48,632 nucleotides of DNA from an uncultured Alphaproteobacteria bacterium (GTDB lineage Bacteria > Pseudomonadota > Alphaproteobacteria > HIMB59 > GCA-002718135): NCBI GenBank assembly GCA_902553945.1, contig CACDMT010000005.1, forward strand, positions 1-48,632. Direction: 5' to 3'. The position numbers and the translations under genes were made by a program. The notes below the pieces were generated by a model, which made no database searches, was not told the origin of the DNA, and saw only the letters and a program-made list of their open reading frames with translations. Each line of letters opens with the position of its first letter. Within the stretch, counting starts at the first letter, position 1. Positions 1 through 9,979 of the stretch are shown piece by piece.

Positions 1-85
1 AATGACAATGCCAGGCTTACCAAGTGTTCCTGCGGCAAATTCGATTAAACTAAATACTAAAGGAGAAATTGAAGGTCTTTTTTAA
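1..85 (+). CDS. fhs: Formate-tetrahydrofolate ligase, C-terminal end (partial)
   Basis: Only the last 28 residues lie in the window, read from base 2 to the TAA at 83-85. They begin MTMPGLPSVPAANSI and end GEIEGLF, which is the characteristic C-terminus of formate-tetrahydrofolate ligase (TMPGLP..PAA...I...G.I.GLF). The enzyme joins formate to tetrahydrofolate using ATP, or runs in reverse to release formate and ATP. It sits 20 bases upstream of soxB on the same strand, so it probably belongs to the same operon and handles the one-carbon units released by sarcosine oxidase. The call rests on a short but distinctive tail. Confidence 0.8.
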   Translation, partial: MTMPGLPSVPAANSIKLNTKGEIEGLF

Positions 86-105
86 AACTGCTATATATAA
101 ATTAA

Positions 106-1365
106 ATGGCGCACAAAAATAGATATTCATTCTTTTCAATTGCTAAAAATGCGCTTACGCATCATGAAAATTGGCAAAAAACATGGAGAAGTCCAGAGCC
201 AAAAAAAAATTATGATGCAATAATAGTTGGTGGCGGAGGACATGGTTTAACAACAGCTTACTACCTAGCAAAAAATCATGGAATTAAAAACATAGCAGTT
301 ATTGAAAAAGGATGGATAGGCGGTGGCAATACAGGAAGAAATACTACTATTATAAGATCAAATTATTTATGGGATCAAAGTGCAGCATTATATGAGCATG
401 CCTTAAAACTTTGGGAAGGTATGTCACAGGAGTTAAATTATAATGTAATGTTTTCTCAAAGAGGGGTTTTGAACGTTGCTCACAATTTACATGATGTAAG
501 AGAACTTAAAAGACGATGGCATGCTAATAGACTAAATGATATCGATTGCGAATGGCTTGATACAAAAAAAGTAAAAGAATTTTGCCCAATTATAAATACC
601 TCACCTAAAATAAGATACCCTGTACTCGGTGCAACACTTCAACGAAGAGCAGGAACAGCAAGACATGATGCAGTTGCCTGGGGCTACGCAAGGGGTGCTG
701 ATGAAATGGGTGTTGATATTATACAAAATTGTGAAGTTACTGGTATTAATATAAAAAATGGAAATATAACCGGTATTGAAACAACAAAAGGAACTATAAA
801 TTCAAATAAAGTTGGTATTGCCGCAGCAGGACATACTAGTGTAATCGCAAATATGGCAGGAATAAAACTTCCACTTGAAAGCAAACCTCTTCAAGCTCTC
901 GTTTCTGAACCTGTAAAGCCAATAATTGATACTGTAGTAATGTCTAATACTATTCACGCCTATGTATCTCAATCTGACAAAGGTGAATTAGTAATTGGCG
1001 CAGGTACAGATGGATACACATCTTACACACAACGTGGCGGTTTTAATATAGTTGAAGATACACTAATGGCAATAGTTGAATTATTTCCTATTTTTTCAAG
1101 AATGAAAATGCTTCGTCATTGGGGTGGAATTGTTGATATATGTCCTGATGCAAGTCCGATTATTAGTAAAACACATATTAACGGTTTATATTTTAATTGT
1201 GGTTGGGGTACTGGAGGATTCAAAGCAACACCAGGTTCAGGATGGGTGTTCGCCCATACGATAGCAAATGATAACGCTCATGAATTAAATGCGCCTTTTA
1301 GTATAAATAGATTTTCAAGTGGTGAACTAGTTGATGAACATGGTGCTGCTGCGGTAGCACACTAA
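106..1365 (+). CDS. soxB: Sarcosine oxidase beta subunit
   Basis: This is the catalytic subunit of heterotetrameric sarcosine oxidase, which oxidises sarcosine (N-methylglycine) to glycine and, with tetrahydrofolate, 5,10-methylene-THF. The 419 residues match the usual family length. A dinucleotide-binding glycine motif (VGGGGHG) is at residues 41-47. The segment [16 protein letters not shown] contains His187, which aligns with the histidine that covalently holds FMN in this family. A second conserved block near the C-terminus ([16 protein letters not shown]) is typical of this oxidase fold. It is followed 3 bases later by soxD and then soxA and soxG, the standard soxBDAG order. A cytoplasmic location is expected, with no signal peptide. 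Confidence 0.96.
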   Translation: MAHKNRYSFFSIAKNALTHHENWQKTWRSPEPKKNYDAIIVGGGGHGLTTAYYLAKNHGIKNIAVIEKGWIGGGNTGRNTTIIRSNYLWDQSAALYEHALKLWEGMSQELNYNVMFSQRGVLNVAHNLHDVRELKRRWHANRLNDIDCEWLDTKKVKEFCPIINTSPKIRYPVLGATLQRRAGTARHDAVAWGYARGADEMGVDIIQNCEVTGINIKNGNITGIETTKGTINSNKVGIAAAGHTSVIANMAGIKLPLESKPLQALVSEPVKPIIDTVVMSNTIHAYVSQSDKGELVIGAGTDGYTSYTQRGGFNIVEDTLMAIVELFPIFSRMKMLRHWGGIVDICPDASPIISKTHINGLYFNCGWGTGGFKATPGSGWVFAHTIANDNAHELNAPFSINRFSSGELVDEHGAAAVAH

Positions 1366-1368
1366 ATC

Positions 1369-1719
1369 ATGTTTTTAATTAATTGTCCTTATTGTGGTGA
1401 GAGAGATCAAGCGGAATTCTCATGTGGAGGGGAAGCGCATATAGCTAGACCAAAAAATCCACCTGACTTAACTGATGATCAATGGGCAGAATACTTATTT
1501 CTTAGAAAAAATGATAAAGGTCTGCACTATGAAAGATGGAATCATTTTTTTGGATGCAGACAATGGTTTAACATTGCAAGAAACACAGCAACTGATGAAA
1601 TTTTAGCAGTTTATAAAATGGGTGATAAACCTCCTAAATTAGATGCAAACGTACCAATCACTCCTTCAGGAGAGCCAAGTATCGGTTCTGGAAATTTGTC
1701 AACTTCAAAAAAAAAATAA
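1369..1719 (+). CDS. soxD: Sarcosine oxidase delta subunit
   Basis: This is the small zinc-binding subunit of heterotetrameric sarcosine oxidase. The N-terminal CPYCG motif supplies Cys6 and Cys9, and the segment HFFGCRQWF supplies His59 and Cys63. These four positions match the zinc ligands known for SoxD. At 116 residues it is slightly longer than usual, with a low-complexity Pro/Ser/Lys tail. It lies 3 bases after soxB and 9 bases before soxA, so co-transcription is expected. Confidence 0.95.
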   Translation: MFLINCPYCGERDQAEFSCGGEAHIARPKNPPDLTDDQWAEYLFLRKNDKGLHYERWNHFFGCRQWFNIARNTATDEILAVYKMGDKPPKLDANVPITPSGEPSIGSGNLSTSKKK

Positions 1720-1728
1720 CGGTAATTT

Positions 1729-4725
1729 ATGAGGCGCTTTCAAAATAATCAAAATATTGAAAAAAACGTAATTATAAATTTTTATTTTGATGGAAAAAAA
1801 TACCAAGGATATAAAGGGGATACTTTAGCTTCTGCTTTAGTGGCTAATAATATTCACTTAGTAGGCAGAAGTTTTAAATACCACCGTCCAAGAGGAATTG
1901 TTAGTGCTGGCAGTGAAGAACCTAATGGAATAGTTCAATTAGAAACAAATGAATATACTGAGCCTAATAGACGTGTTACAGAAATTAAACTCTATGAAGG
2001 ATTAAAAGCTTTCTCTCAAAATAATTGGCCAAATGTTAATTTTGACTTTGGTGCAATAAATGATTTACTTTCGCCATTCTTTCCAGCTGGTTTTTATTAT
2101 AAAACATTTATGTGGCCTCCAAAATTATGGAAAACATATGAATTTTTTATAAGACATGCCGCTGGTCTTGGCAAATCACCCAAAAAAGATGATCCTCACA
2201 AATACGAGCACTTTCATTATCATTGTGATTTATTAGTTGTTGGAAGTGGAGTTAGTGGTCTTTACACAGCTGAAATTGCAGCTAAAAATAATTTAAAGGT
2301 ATTGTTAATTGAGCAAGAAAATGAATTTGGAGGAGAAATTTTATCAAGTAGTGGAGACAATGTCCAAATAAATAATATTCCAATAAATGATTGGAAATAT
2401 AAAATTATAAATAATTTGAAAAGTTATTCCAATGTAAAAATTATTTCGAATACTACTTGCTTTGCTTATTTTCACTATAACTTGTTACTTGCTATTCAAG
2501 ATTTAGAACCAGAAAAAGGTCTAAGCAAAACAAATGATATTAGGCAAAGAATTTGGAAGATAAGATCTAAACAAGTTGTCTTAGCCACTGGATCTATAGA
2601 AAGACCTATAATATTTAATAATAACGATAGACCAGGTATAATGCTTGCAAATAGTGCTCGTAAATATTTAAATAATTATGGAGTTGCTGTTGGCAAAAAT
2701 TTAGTTTTCTTTACAAATAATGACAGTGCATATGAAACTGCAATTGACTACTTTAAAAAAGGTATAAACGTTCAAGCAATTGTTGATGTCAGAATCGATA
2801 CTAATGGTCATTTTCCAGATAAAGCTAAAGAACTTGGTATAACAATATTAAATGGTTATGAAATAAGCAACACATTTGGAAGATTAAGAGTTAAAGAAGT
2901 TCAGTTAAAAAGATTATCTAATAATGTTATTGATGAAAACAAATCATCTATTAATATAAAATGTGATACAATTTGTGTGTCAGGTGGTTGGACTCCAACA
3001 GTTCATTTATTTACTCAATCAAAAGGAAAATTAAAATATAGAGATTTTGATGGAAGTTTTATTCCCGAAGAATCATTTCAAAATACATTGTGTGTAGGAA
3101 GTTGTAATGGAGATTATGATCTGCATAAAATTTTAGAGTCACTTCCTTCAAAAGTAATTAGTTTTTTAAATCTTAAAAAAAATAATATTGCAGAAGAATT
3201 TAATTATAAAACTAATGAAATATTAAATGCTAAACACCAAAATATATGGATTACTTCTAAAGAAAACATTTCTAAAACAAAAATGTTTGTTGATTTTCAA
3301 AATGACGTAACTGCCAAAGATATTAAATTAGCTTTAAAAGAGGGTTTTCAATCTATTGAACATGTAAAACGTTACACAACTACAGGAATGGCAACAGATC
3401 AAGGTAAAACAAGTAATGTAAATGCTTTAGGTATTGTATCTGAATTGTCAAATACAGATATTACTGAACTTGGCACTACTACATTTCGTCTACCATATAC
3501 ACCAGTTACCTTTGGAGCACTTGCAGGAAGGCACGTGAAAGAATTTTTTGATCTAGAGAGAACAACGCCTATGCATGAATGGCATATAGCAAATGGCGCT
3601 TTGTTTGAAGATGTTGGTCAATGGAAACGTGCATGGTATTATCCAAAAGAAAAAGAAAACTTCTCTACCGCTTTAAATAGAGAAGTTAAAGCTACTAGGG
3701 ACAGTCTTGGTATTTTAGATGCATCCACTTTAGGTAAAATAGATATACAAGGAAGAGATGTAAGTGAATTTTTAAACAGAATATATACTAACGCTTGGTC
3801 AAAATTAGAAATAGGTAAATGCAGATATGGTGTAATGCTAGGTGATGACGGCATGGTTATTGATGATGGTGTTACTACAAGACTTGGTGAGTATCATTAT
3901 CTTATGTCAACAACAACTGGAAATGCTGCTTCAGTAATGTCTAAACTTGAAGATTGGTTACAAACTGAATGGCCTGAACTTGAAGTGTACTTAACATCTG
4001 TAACAGAGCAATATGGCACAATAAGTCTAAATGGTCCTAATTCAAGAAAATTAATGGAAAAATTAAATACAGAATATAATTTTTCAAAAGAAAATTTTCC
4101 TCATATGAATTTTAAAAATATCAATTTATGTGGTGTTGAGTGTAGGGTTATGAGAATTAGTTTTACTGGAGAGTTATGTTATGAAATAAATGTACCATCT
4201 GGATATGCTAAATATTTGTGGGATCTTTGTATAGATAAAGGCCAGGAATTTAATATTACTCCCTATGGAACAGAGGCTATGCATGTTTTGCGTGCTGAAA
4301 AAGGTTTTATTATAGTAGGCCAGGAAACTGATGGATCAGTTACACCGGTAGATTTAGATATGGATTGGATTCTTAGCAAGAAGAAATATGATTTTGTAGG
4401 AAAAAGAGCGCTAAATAGAAGTGATACCATTAAAAAAGATAGAAAACAATTAGTTGGTTTAAAAACTAGGAATCCAAAAAAAGTTTTAGAAGAAGGAGCA
4501 CAATTAGTTGAAAAAGTTACAACGCTTCCAATGAAAATGGTTGGGCATGTAACCTCAAGCTATTATTCGCCTAATTTAAATAGTTCCTTTGCTCTTGCAT
4601 TAGTAAAAGGTGGATTAGAAAAAAAAGGTAAAAAACTTTTTGCACCTATGCAAAATGAAACAATTGAAGTTGAAATTACAGACCCTGTATTTATTGATCC
4701 GGAGAATACGAGGATTGATCAATGA
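1729..4725 (+). CDS. soxA: Sarcosine oxidase alpha subunit
   Basis: This is the large subunit (998 residues, normal for the family). Domains in order: an N-terminal ferredoxin-like domain (about residues 10-95, with the conserved GRSFKYHRPRGI segment) that lacks iron-sulfur cysteines, as is usual in SoxA; a pyridine-nucleotide-disulfide-type fold starting at VVGSGVSG (about residue 170); a second conserved block with TDQGKTSNVNALGI near residue 560; and a C-terminal GcvT-like folate-binding region (about 620-998) containing FTGELCYEINVPSG. The folate domain captures the methyl-derived carbon. The end overlaps the soxG start by 4 bases (ATGA), indicating translational coupling. Confidence 0.96.
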   Translation: MRRFQNNQNIEKNVIINFYFDGKKYQGYKGDTLASALVANNIHLVGRSFKYHRPRGIVSAGSEEPNGIVQLETNEYTEPNRRVTEIKLYEGLKAFSQNNWPNVNFDFGAINDLLSPFFPAGFYYKTFMWPPKLWKTYEFFIRHAAGLGKSPKKDDPHKYEHFHYHCDLLVVGSGVSGLYTAEIAAKNNLKVLLIEQENEFGGEILSSSGDNVQINNIPINDWKYKIINNLKSYSNVKIISNTTCFAYFHYNLLLAIQDLEPEKGLSKTNDIRQRIWKIRSKQVVLATGSIERPIIFNNNDRPGIMLANSARKYLNNYGVAVGKNLVFFTNNDSAYETAIDYFKKGINVQAIVDVRIDTNGHFPDKAKELGITILNGYEISNTFGRLRVKEVQLKRLSNNVIDENKSSINIKCDTICVSGGWTPTVHLFTQSKGKLKYRDFDGSFIPEESFQNTLCVGSCNGDYDLHKILESLPSKVISFLNLKKNNIAEEFNYKTNEILNAKHQNIWITSKENISKTKMFVDFQNDVTAKDIKLALKEGFQSIEHVKRYTTTGMATDQGKTSNVNALGIVSELSNTDITELGTTTFRLPYTPVTFGALAGRHVKEFFDLERTTPMHEWHIANGALFEDVGQWKRAWYYPKEKENFSTALNREVKATRDSLGILDASTLGKIDIQGRDVSEFLNRIYTNAWSKLEIGKCRYGVMLGDDGMVIDDGVTTRLGEYHYLMSTTTGNAASVMSKLEDWLQTEWPELEVYLTSVTEQYGTISLNGPNSRKLMEKLNTEYNFSKENFPHMNFKNINLCGVECRVMRISFTGELCYEINVPSGYAKYLWDLCIDKGQEFNITPYGTEAMHVLRAEKGFIIVGQETDGSVTPVDLDMDWILSKKKYDFVGKRALNRSDTIKKDRKQLVGLKTRNPKKVLEEGAQLVEKVTTLPMKMVGHVTSSYYSPNLNSSFALALVKGGLEKKGKKLFAPMQNETIEVEITDPVFIDPENTRIDQ

Positions 4726-5297
4726 AACTAAATCCATCTAGTGTACTTAAAATTACTAACGAAAATTTTAATGGCATCTCTATTGAAGAAAGAGATCTTG
4801 TGGGTAAAATTAATCTTAGAGGGAAGAGTACTGATAAAGAATTCATGAAAAATGTTGGATCAGTCTTAAATCTTGTGTTGCCTATTGAACCTAATGTAAG
4901 AGTCTCAAACAATAATATTAATATAATTTGGCTAAGCCCAAATGAATGGTTGATTGAAACGCCTAAAGTTGAGACTCATAAAGTCTTAAAACTTTTGAAA
5001 TCAAGTCTAAATCCTCAAAAAACTGCTATTACAGATGTATCTTTTAACAGAACTGTTTTAAGATTGAAAGGTGATGATGTTTTTACTCTACTATCTAAAT
5101 ATCTAGTTATAAACTTAGAAGAGGTGTTAAAAACAAATTATAGTGTTGCACAAACAATTTTTATTAAAATACCTGTACTTCTTATTAGAAATAATGGAAA
5201 CAACGAAACTACATCGATAGATATTCAATTAAATAGATCTCATGCAAAATATGTTTATGAGTTATTAATAGATGGTTGCAAGATACTTAATATTTAG
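4722..5297 (+). CDS. soxG: Sarcosine oxidase gamma subunit
   Basis: This is the last subunit of heterotetrameric sarcosine oxidase (191 residues, normal length). SoxG proteins are poorly conserved GcvT-like fragments. Here the segment IIWLSPNEWLIETP matches the typical WLGPDEWL motif, and TAITDVSFNRTVLRLKG matches the following conserved region. The ATG overlaps the soxA stop by 4 bases. The 3' end overlaps the next gene, a secreted nuclease, by 26 bases. Confidence 0.92.
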   Translation: MKLNPSSVLKITNENFNGISIEERDLVGKINLRGKSTDKEFMKNVGSVLNLVLPIEPNVRVSNNNINIIWLSPNEWLIETPKVETHKVLKLLKSSLNPQKTAITDVSFNRTVLRLKGDDVFTLLSKYLVINLEEVLKTNYSVAQTIFIKIPVLLIRNNGNNETTSIDIQLNRSHAKYVYELLIDGCKILNI

Positions 5298-5751
5298 TTT
5301 TTTTTTTAGTATTGTATTATGTTTTAATCAAACACATGGAAAAACTATACACGGAAAGGCAAAAATTATTGATGGTGATACCATTCATATTGGTAATAAT
5401 AAAATTAGATTACATGCAATTGATGCTCCTGAGATAAATCAAAAATGTATTAAAAATAAAATTGAATGGAAATGTGGTTTGCAATCTACAAAATTCTTAA
5501 AAAAACTAATAGATGGATATAAAATTAAATGTATCACAAAAGATAAAGATAAATACAATAGATACATAGCAATTTGTTATAAAAATAATATTGATTTAAA
5601 TAGTGAGATGGTAACTAATGGATGGGCTATAGCTTATAGGTATTATTCTCTAGATTATATTACACAAGAAGAAGAAGCTAAAATAAAAAAAATTGGTATT
5701 TGGAGCGGAGAATTTGAAGAGCCTTATTTATTTAGAAAAAGAAACAAATAA
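5272..5751 (+). CDS. Secreted thermonuclease (SNase) family nuclease
   Basis: This 159-residue protein has an N-terminal hydrophobic signal (residues 5-17) and a probable cleavage site before KTIHG, followed by a staphylococcal-nuclease domain. The catalytic residues of the family are recognisable: Arg46 and Glu54 in IRLHAIDAPE, and Arg97 in KYNRYIAICY. The metal-site aspartates Asp36 and Asp51 are also present. It should cleave DNA and/or RNA in the periplasm or outside the cell, perhaps for nutrient recovery. The ATG lies inside the end of soxG with a 26-base overlap; this start is chosen because it gives a complete signal peptide. Its link to sarcosine metabolism is positional only. Confidence 0.88.
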   Translation: MVARYLIFSFFFSIVLCFNQTHGKTIHGKAKIIDGDTIHIGNNKIRLHAIDAPEINQKCIKNKIEWKCGLQSTKFLKKLIDGYKIKCITKDKDKYNRYIAICYKNNIDLNSEMVTNGWAIAYRYYSLDYITQEEEAKIKKIGIWSGEFEEPYLFRKRNK

Positions 5752-6423
5752 TTAACCATGATGCTGTTCATCTTTTAAATATAATAAATCCTCAATTTGC
5801 TTTTGCTTTTGTTCAATTATATATTTTAGTTTATTTAAAGATTCTTCTGAGTCAGTATTTTCTTGTTTAATAATTTTTATTTCATTTTTTAATATTGAGT
5901 TTTCAATACTAATTTTTTCTAACTTATCTGATGAAATTGAGTTTTCAATTTCTTTTTTTAAATTATTAATATCTTTTTTGTACTGGTTTATTTTCTTATT
6001 TAAAGCATTAATATTATTATTTAATTTTTTTACTTCTTGTGAGCTTTCTTCCATACTTAATGATGTATTATTTTCTAAATCAGAATAATTACCTATAGTT
6101 TTTTCGTATTTTGTTTTTAAAATTTTAAAAGATTCATCTAAATCATTTATCTTTTTATTTAAATCATTTATTTGATTATCTCTAAATAATATTCTTTGTT
6201 CTTTTTGATAAACTTCTAATTCTAGTTCGTTAATTTTAGATATTAAACTTGTATTATCTTCACTTTCAGTTGGTAAAATTTCATTAGGTATTTCTCTATC
6301 AAAAGTAGAAAAGTTAATTGAAGGATAATAATAAAAAAAAATAAAAGAAAATAAAATTATAGCAAATAGGAAAAACCTATTTCTTCTTCTTTGTTTTGCT
6401 TTAATTCCTACAAATCCTACCAT
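5752..6423 (-). CDS. Single-pass membrane protein with long coiled coil
   Basis: I do not recognise a named family. The 223-residue protein begins with a basic stretch (KAKQRRRNR), followed by one hydrophobic segment (about residues 17-33). The rest, about residues 55-215, is heptad-rich Glu/Lys/Asn/Leu sequence typical of a long coiled coil. The topology suggests an inner-membrane anchor with a periplasmic rod. The tail ends in acidic, His-containing DEQHHG. It starts at 6423, some 39 bases from the 3' end of the acyltransferase gene on the same strand. It ends one base after the nuclease gene on the other strand. No function can be assigned from the sequence. Confidence 0.7.
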   Translation of the reverse strand: MVGFVGIKAKQRRRNRFFLFAIILFSFIFFYYYPSINFSTFDREIPNEILPTESEDNTSLISKINELELEVYQKEQRILFRDNQINDLNKKINDLDESFKILKTKYEKTIGNYSDLENNTSLSMEESSQEVKKLNNNINALNKKINQYKKDINNLKKEIENSISSDKLEKISIENSILKNEIKIIKQENTDSEESLNKLKYIIEQKQKQIEDLLYLKDEQHHG

Positions 6424-6462
6424 TTACACCTCTATTAAACAGCATTTAAAAAAAATACATAT

Positions 6463-7296
6463 TTAATTATTATTTAGATGAGGATCTAGAGAATATGTGA
6501 CTGTTCTTAGATATTTAGTTATTTCCCTAATGTCTCCAATATTAGCAAGGTTTTTGTATGTTATCAAAGAGCCAAAATACATATATATATCATCTCCAAT
6601 TTTTCTTTTTAATTCATACATACATAATGAATACCTAAAAGTTAAACCTAATTTGTTAGCCATATGATACCATTGGCTATTCTGACCATCAAAATAAATT
6701 GGTAATACTGGACTTTTTGTTTTTAAAATTAACTTAGATACCCATTGTTTCCATTCACCATCATCCGCCTTAGTGTATTTATTTAAATTTTTTTTAGTAG
6801 CTATTCTTCCAGATGGAAAAAGAACTATAACACCTTCATTTTGTAAAACTATTTCTGCTTCTTTTCTTGTATTGATATTTGTTAATAAAGCATCTTTAGT
6901 TTCATTAAAATCAATTGGTAATATTTTATCTTTTACCGCATCAGCTTGTCTCAATACCTTATGAGTTACCATTTTATAATCTTGTCTTACTTTTGATATA
7001 ACAGAACATATTGATACACCATCTGCGACACCAAATGCATGATTTGCTATTACAATTAATTTACCTTTTTTAGGTATATAACTACCTTCTTTAAAATTTG
7101 TTTTTATAGTAAGTTTAAGCTTTGTAACTGCATCATCCCAAAAATATTCTGGTGGTCTATTTTCTGATAAATATTGATCATATAATTTTTTTAACTTTAA
7201 TTTTCCTGTAAGTAATTCTGTTATCATTATAAATAATTGCCCAAATCGACTCACCTCTGCAGTTGCAAAAGTAAAAGCTATATTATTTTTTTTCAC
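6463..7296 (-). CDS. PlsC-like glycerolipid acyltransferase
   Basis: This 277-residue protein is a probable lysophospholipid or related acyltransferase. The acceptor block is IANHAFGVADG, with His and Asp separated by five residues rather than the four of classical HX4D enzymes. Relatives with NHPFG..DG show the same spacing. The second block, VLFPSGR, corresponds to the FPEGT substrate-binding motif, with Ser-Gly-Arg replacing Glu-Gly-Thr. The start is GTG (7294-7296). It could act in membrane lipid or ornithine-lipid synthesis; the acyl acceptor cannot be read from the sequence. It is co-directional with the etf operon upstream, separated by 77 bases. Confidence 0.72.
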   Translation of the reverse strand: MKKNNIAFTFATAEVSRFGQLFIMITELLTGKLKLKKLYDQYLSENRPPEYFWDDAVTKLKLTIKTNFKEGSYIPKKGKLIVIANHAFGVADGVSICSVISKVRQDYKMVTHKVLRQADAVKDKILPIDFNETKDALLTNINTRKEAEIVLQNEGVIVLFPSGRIATKKNLNKYTKADDGEWKQWVSKLILKTKSPVLPIYFDGQNSQWYHMANKLGLTFRYSLCMYELKRKIGDDIYMYFGSLITYKNLANIGDIREITKYLRTVTYSLDPHLNNN

Positions 7297-7373
7297 AGTT
7301 TCTCTTTTTTTATTAATCTAGAAATTAAATAAAATTATTGTTTATTAAAGTCTATATGAAATTAAATTTTATT

Positions 7374-9002
7374 TTACATATTTGCATAATTAGGACCGCC
7401 GCTACCCTCTGGCGCAACCCAAGTAATATTTTGAGATGGTTCTTTAATATCGCATGTTTTACAATGGATGCAATTTTGAGCGTTTATAATAAATTTTGGT
7501 ACTTCTGGATCTGTTTTATCTACTTCATAAACTCCAGCTGGACAATATCTTTGTGAAGGTTCATCATATTCATTTAAGGTATAATTAATAGGAAGATCTT
7601 TGTCTTTAAGTTGTAAATGAACGGGTTGGTCAGCTTCATGGTTGGTGCCTGTTAAATATACAGAGCTTGTTTTATCAAAAGTATATACACCATCGTATTT
7701 TGGATATTCAATTTTTTTAGATTCTTTTGCTAGTTTTAGAGATTTATGATCAGCATGTTTATGTTTTAAAGTGAATGGCAGTTTGCCTCTAAAAATGATC
7801 TGATCTATGCCGGTAAAAATTATTGCAGGTATTAACCCCCAATTAAAGCTAGGTTTTACATTTCTCGCATTATAAAGTTCTTTGTAAAGCCAGGATTTAT
7901 TAAATCTTTTTTCATAATCTGATAGTGGAATTGAATTTATTAGATGATCAACAATAGTCTCTCCAGCAATAATACCACTCTTCATTGCAGTATGAGATCC
8001 TTTAATTTTTGGCATATTAAGCGTTCCTGCGTCACAACCAACCAATAGAGCGCCAGGTATATACATCTTTGGCAAACTTTGTAATCCACCTTCTATAAGT
8101 GCTCTCGCACCATAAGCAATTCGTTTACCATTAGTTAATATTTTTTTAATTGCTGGATGTGTTTTAAATTTTTGAAATTCATCATAGGGTGACAAATATG
8201 GATTTTTATAATCAAGACCAATAACGTAACCTATAAAAATCTGATTTTTTTCTGCATGATAACAAAAACTACCACCATAAGTGGTATTATCTAAGGGCCA
8301 ACCTGCAGTGTGCATTACTAAACCTTCTTCATGCTGTATTTCATCAATTTGCCAAATTTCTTTAAACCCAATCCCGTATTGTTGTGGAGACTTTCCTTCT
8401 GATAAGTTATATTTTTTGATTAGTTCTTTTCCAAGATGACCTCTACAACCTTCAGCAAAAACCGTAACTTTAGCGTGAATGTTAATACCTGGCTCAAAAC
8501 TATCTTTTTTATTTCCATCTTTATCTATTCCCATATCTCCAGTTTGAACACCAACGACTTTATTATCTTCTGAATATAATATTTTAGAAGCAGCAAACCC
8601 TGGAAATATTTCAACTCCTAGGTTTTCAGCTTCAGTTGCTAACCATCTACATAAATTTGCTAAGCTGATTATATAATTATTATGATTTTTTTGTACACTT
8701 GGTAAAAGCCATGTTGGCCAACTCAAAGATTTATTTTTGGATAGAAATAAAAATTTTTCTTTTGAAACTTTCGTTTTAATTGGTGAGTCTTTTTCTCTCC
8801 AATCAGGAATGAGTTCATCTAATGCTCTTGTTTCAAATACGTTACCACTTAAAATGTGTGCTCCAACTTCAGATGCTTTTTCTAAAATGCAAACATTTAT
8901 TTCGGGGCTTAATTGTTTTATTTTTATAGCTGTTGCTAAACCAGATGGTCCAGCCCCTACAACAACTACGTCATATTCCATTGACTCACGATTTACTTCC
9001 AT
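7374..9002 (-). CDS. Electron transfer flavoprotein-ubiquinone oxidoreductase
   Basis: This 542-residue enzyme passes electrons from reduced ETF to ubiquinone at the inner membrane. The N-terminal FAD motif is VVVGAGPSGLATAIKI (about residue 11). The body contains the conserved GCDAGTLNMPKIKGSHTAMKSG block. The C-terminal ferredoxin domain carries the four [4Fe-4S] cysteines, in CPAGVYEV followed by CIHCKTCDI. It ends with the family's typical WVAPEGSGGPNY tail. It is the last gene of the run dimethylglycine dehydrogenase, etfB, etfA, ETF-QO. That order points to a dedicated electron path from methylamine oxidation to the quinone pool. Confidence 0.96.
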   Translation of the reverse strand: MEVNRESMEYDVVVVGAGPSGLATAIKIKQLSPEINVCILEKASEVGAHILSGNVFETRALDELIPDWREKDSPIKTKVSKEKFLFLSKNKSLSWPTWLLPSVQKNHNNYIISLANLCRWLATEAENLGVEIFPGFAASKILYSEDNKVVGVQTGDMGIDKDGNKKDSFEPGINIHAKVTVFAEGCRGHLGKELIKKYNLSEGKSPQQYGIGFKEIWQIDEIQHEEGLVMHTAGWPLDNTTYGGSFCYHAEKNQIFIGYVIGLDYKNPYLSPYDEFQKFKTHPAIKKILTNGKRIAYGARALIEGGLQSLPKMYIPGALLVGCDAGTLNMPKIKGSHTAMKSGIIAGETIVDHLINSIPLSDYEKRFNKSWLYKELYNARNVKPSFNWGLIPAIIFTGIDQIIFRGKLPFTLKHKHADHKSLKLAKESKKIEYPKYDGVYTFDKTSSVYLTGTNHEADQPVHLQLKDKDLPINYTLNEYDEPSQRYCPAGVYEVDKTDPEVPKFIINAQNCIHCKTCDIKEPSQNITWVAPEGSGGPNYANM

Positions 9003-9025
9003 TTTTGTTATTTTAATAAATTAAT

Positions 9026-9979
9026 TTATTGTTGAATAGTATTTAATTTATCTAGTTCAGAAGACAACTGTGGCAATACTTCAAATAAATCAGCATTAAG
9101 TCCATAATCTGCCACATTAAAGATAGGTGCTTCCTCATCCTTATTTATGGCAACTATAACTTTACTCTCTTTCATTCCAGCTAAATGTTGAATTGCTCCA
9201 GATATACCAACAGCAATATATAAGTCAGGAACCACAACCTTACCAGTTTGGCCTACTTGATAATCGTTTGATACATACCCTGCATCTACTGCTGCTCTTG
9301 ACGCTCCAACTGCTGCATTTAATTTATCAGCAATTTCATTTAATAATTTAAAATTTTCTGCACTTTGTAAACCTCTGCCCCCAGATATTACTACCCTTGC
9401 AGTACTTAATTCAGGTCTTTCAGATTGCGATTCTTGTCTATCAATAAACTCCACACTATTATTTTGAATTTCAAAATCTATATTTTCTATAACTTCGCTT
9501 CCACCACTTGTTTCAACAGGATCAAAAGATGTTGGTCTCACTGTAATAATTTTTGTTTTATCATTTGATTTAACAGTAGCAATTGCATTACCTGCATAAA
9601 TAGGTCTCATAAAAGTATCAGTACTTATTATTTTTATCACATCACTAACTTGAGCAAGATCTAGTTTAACAGCTATTCTAGGAAATATATTTTTTCCAAA
9701 TGTTGTTGCTGGAGCCATAATATGAGAATACTTTTCTGCAACAGAAACAACAATCGGCTCAATATTTTCTGCAATTGGGCTTTTTAATTTTTCATCATCA
9801 ACATAAATAACTTTTGACACTTTTTCACATTTTGAAATTTTCTTTGCTAATTCTTCACATTTAAACCCTGTCAAAAGTACATCTATTTCTTGTTCAATTT
9901 GAGAAGCAGCAGATATTGTATTTAAAGTAGAAGATTTAATATCAACGTTATTATGTTCAGCTAAAACTAGTATACTCAT
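9026..9979 (-). CDS. etfA: Electron transfer flavoprotein alpha subunit
   Basis: This 317-residue protein is the FAD-binding subunit of ETF, which accepts electrons from flavin dehydrogenases. The C-terminal FAD domain is clear: [17 protein letters not shown], then [35 protein letters not shown] and [18 protein letters not shown], all in canonical order. The start overlaps the etfB stop by 4 bases. ETF-QO follows 23 bases downstream, so the electron acceptor chain is complete within one operon. Confidence 0.97.
   Translation of the reverse strand: MSILVLAEHNNVDIKSSTLNTISAASQIEQEIDVLLTGFKCEELAKKISKCEKVSKVIYVDDEKLKSPIAENIEPIVVSVAEKYSHIMAPATTFGKNIFPRIAVKLDLAQVSDVIKIISTDTFMRPIYAGNAIATVKSNDKTKIITVRPTSFDPVETSGGSEVIENIDFEIQNNSVEFIDRQESQSERPELSTARVVISGGRGLQSAENFKLLNEIADKLNAAVGASRAAVDAGYVSNDYQVGQTGKVVVPDLYIAVGISGAIQHLAGMKESKVIVAINKDEEAPIFNVADYGLNADLFEVLPQLSSELDKLNTIQQ

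Noticed and set aside
1729-4725. soxA as a fusion of unrelated genes because of its ferredoxin-like, disulfide-reductase-like and GcvT-like parts
   Set aside because: This multi-domain layout and length are normal for the alpha subunit of heterotetrameric sarcosine oxidase.
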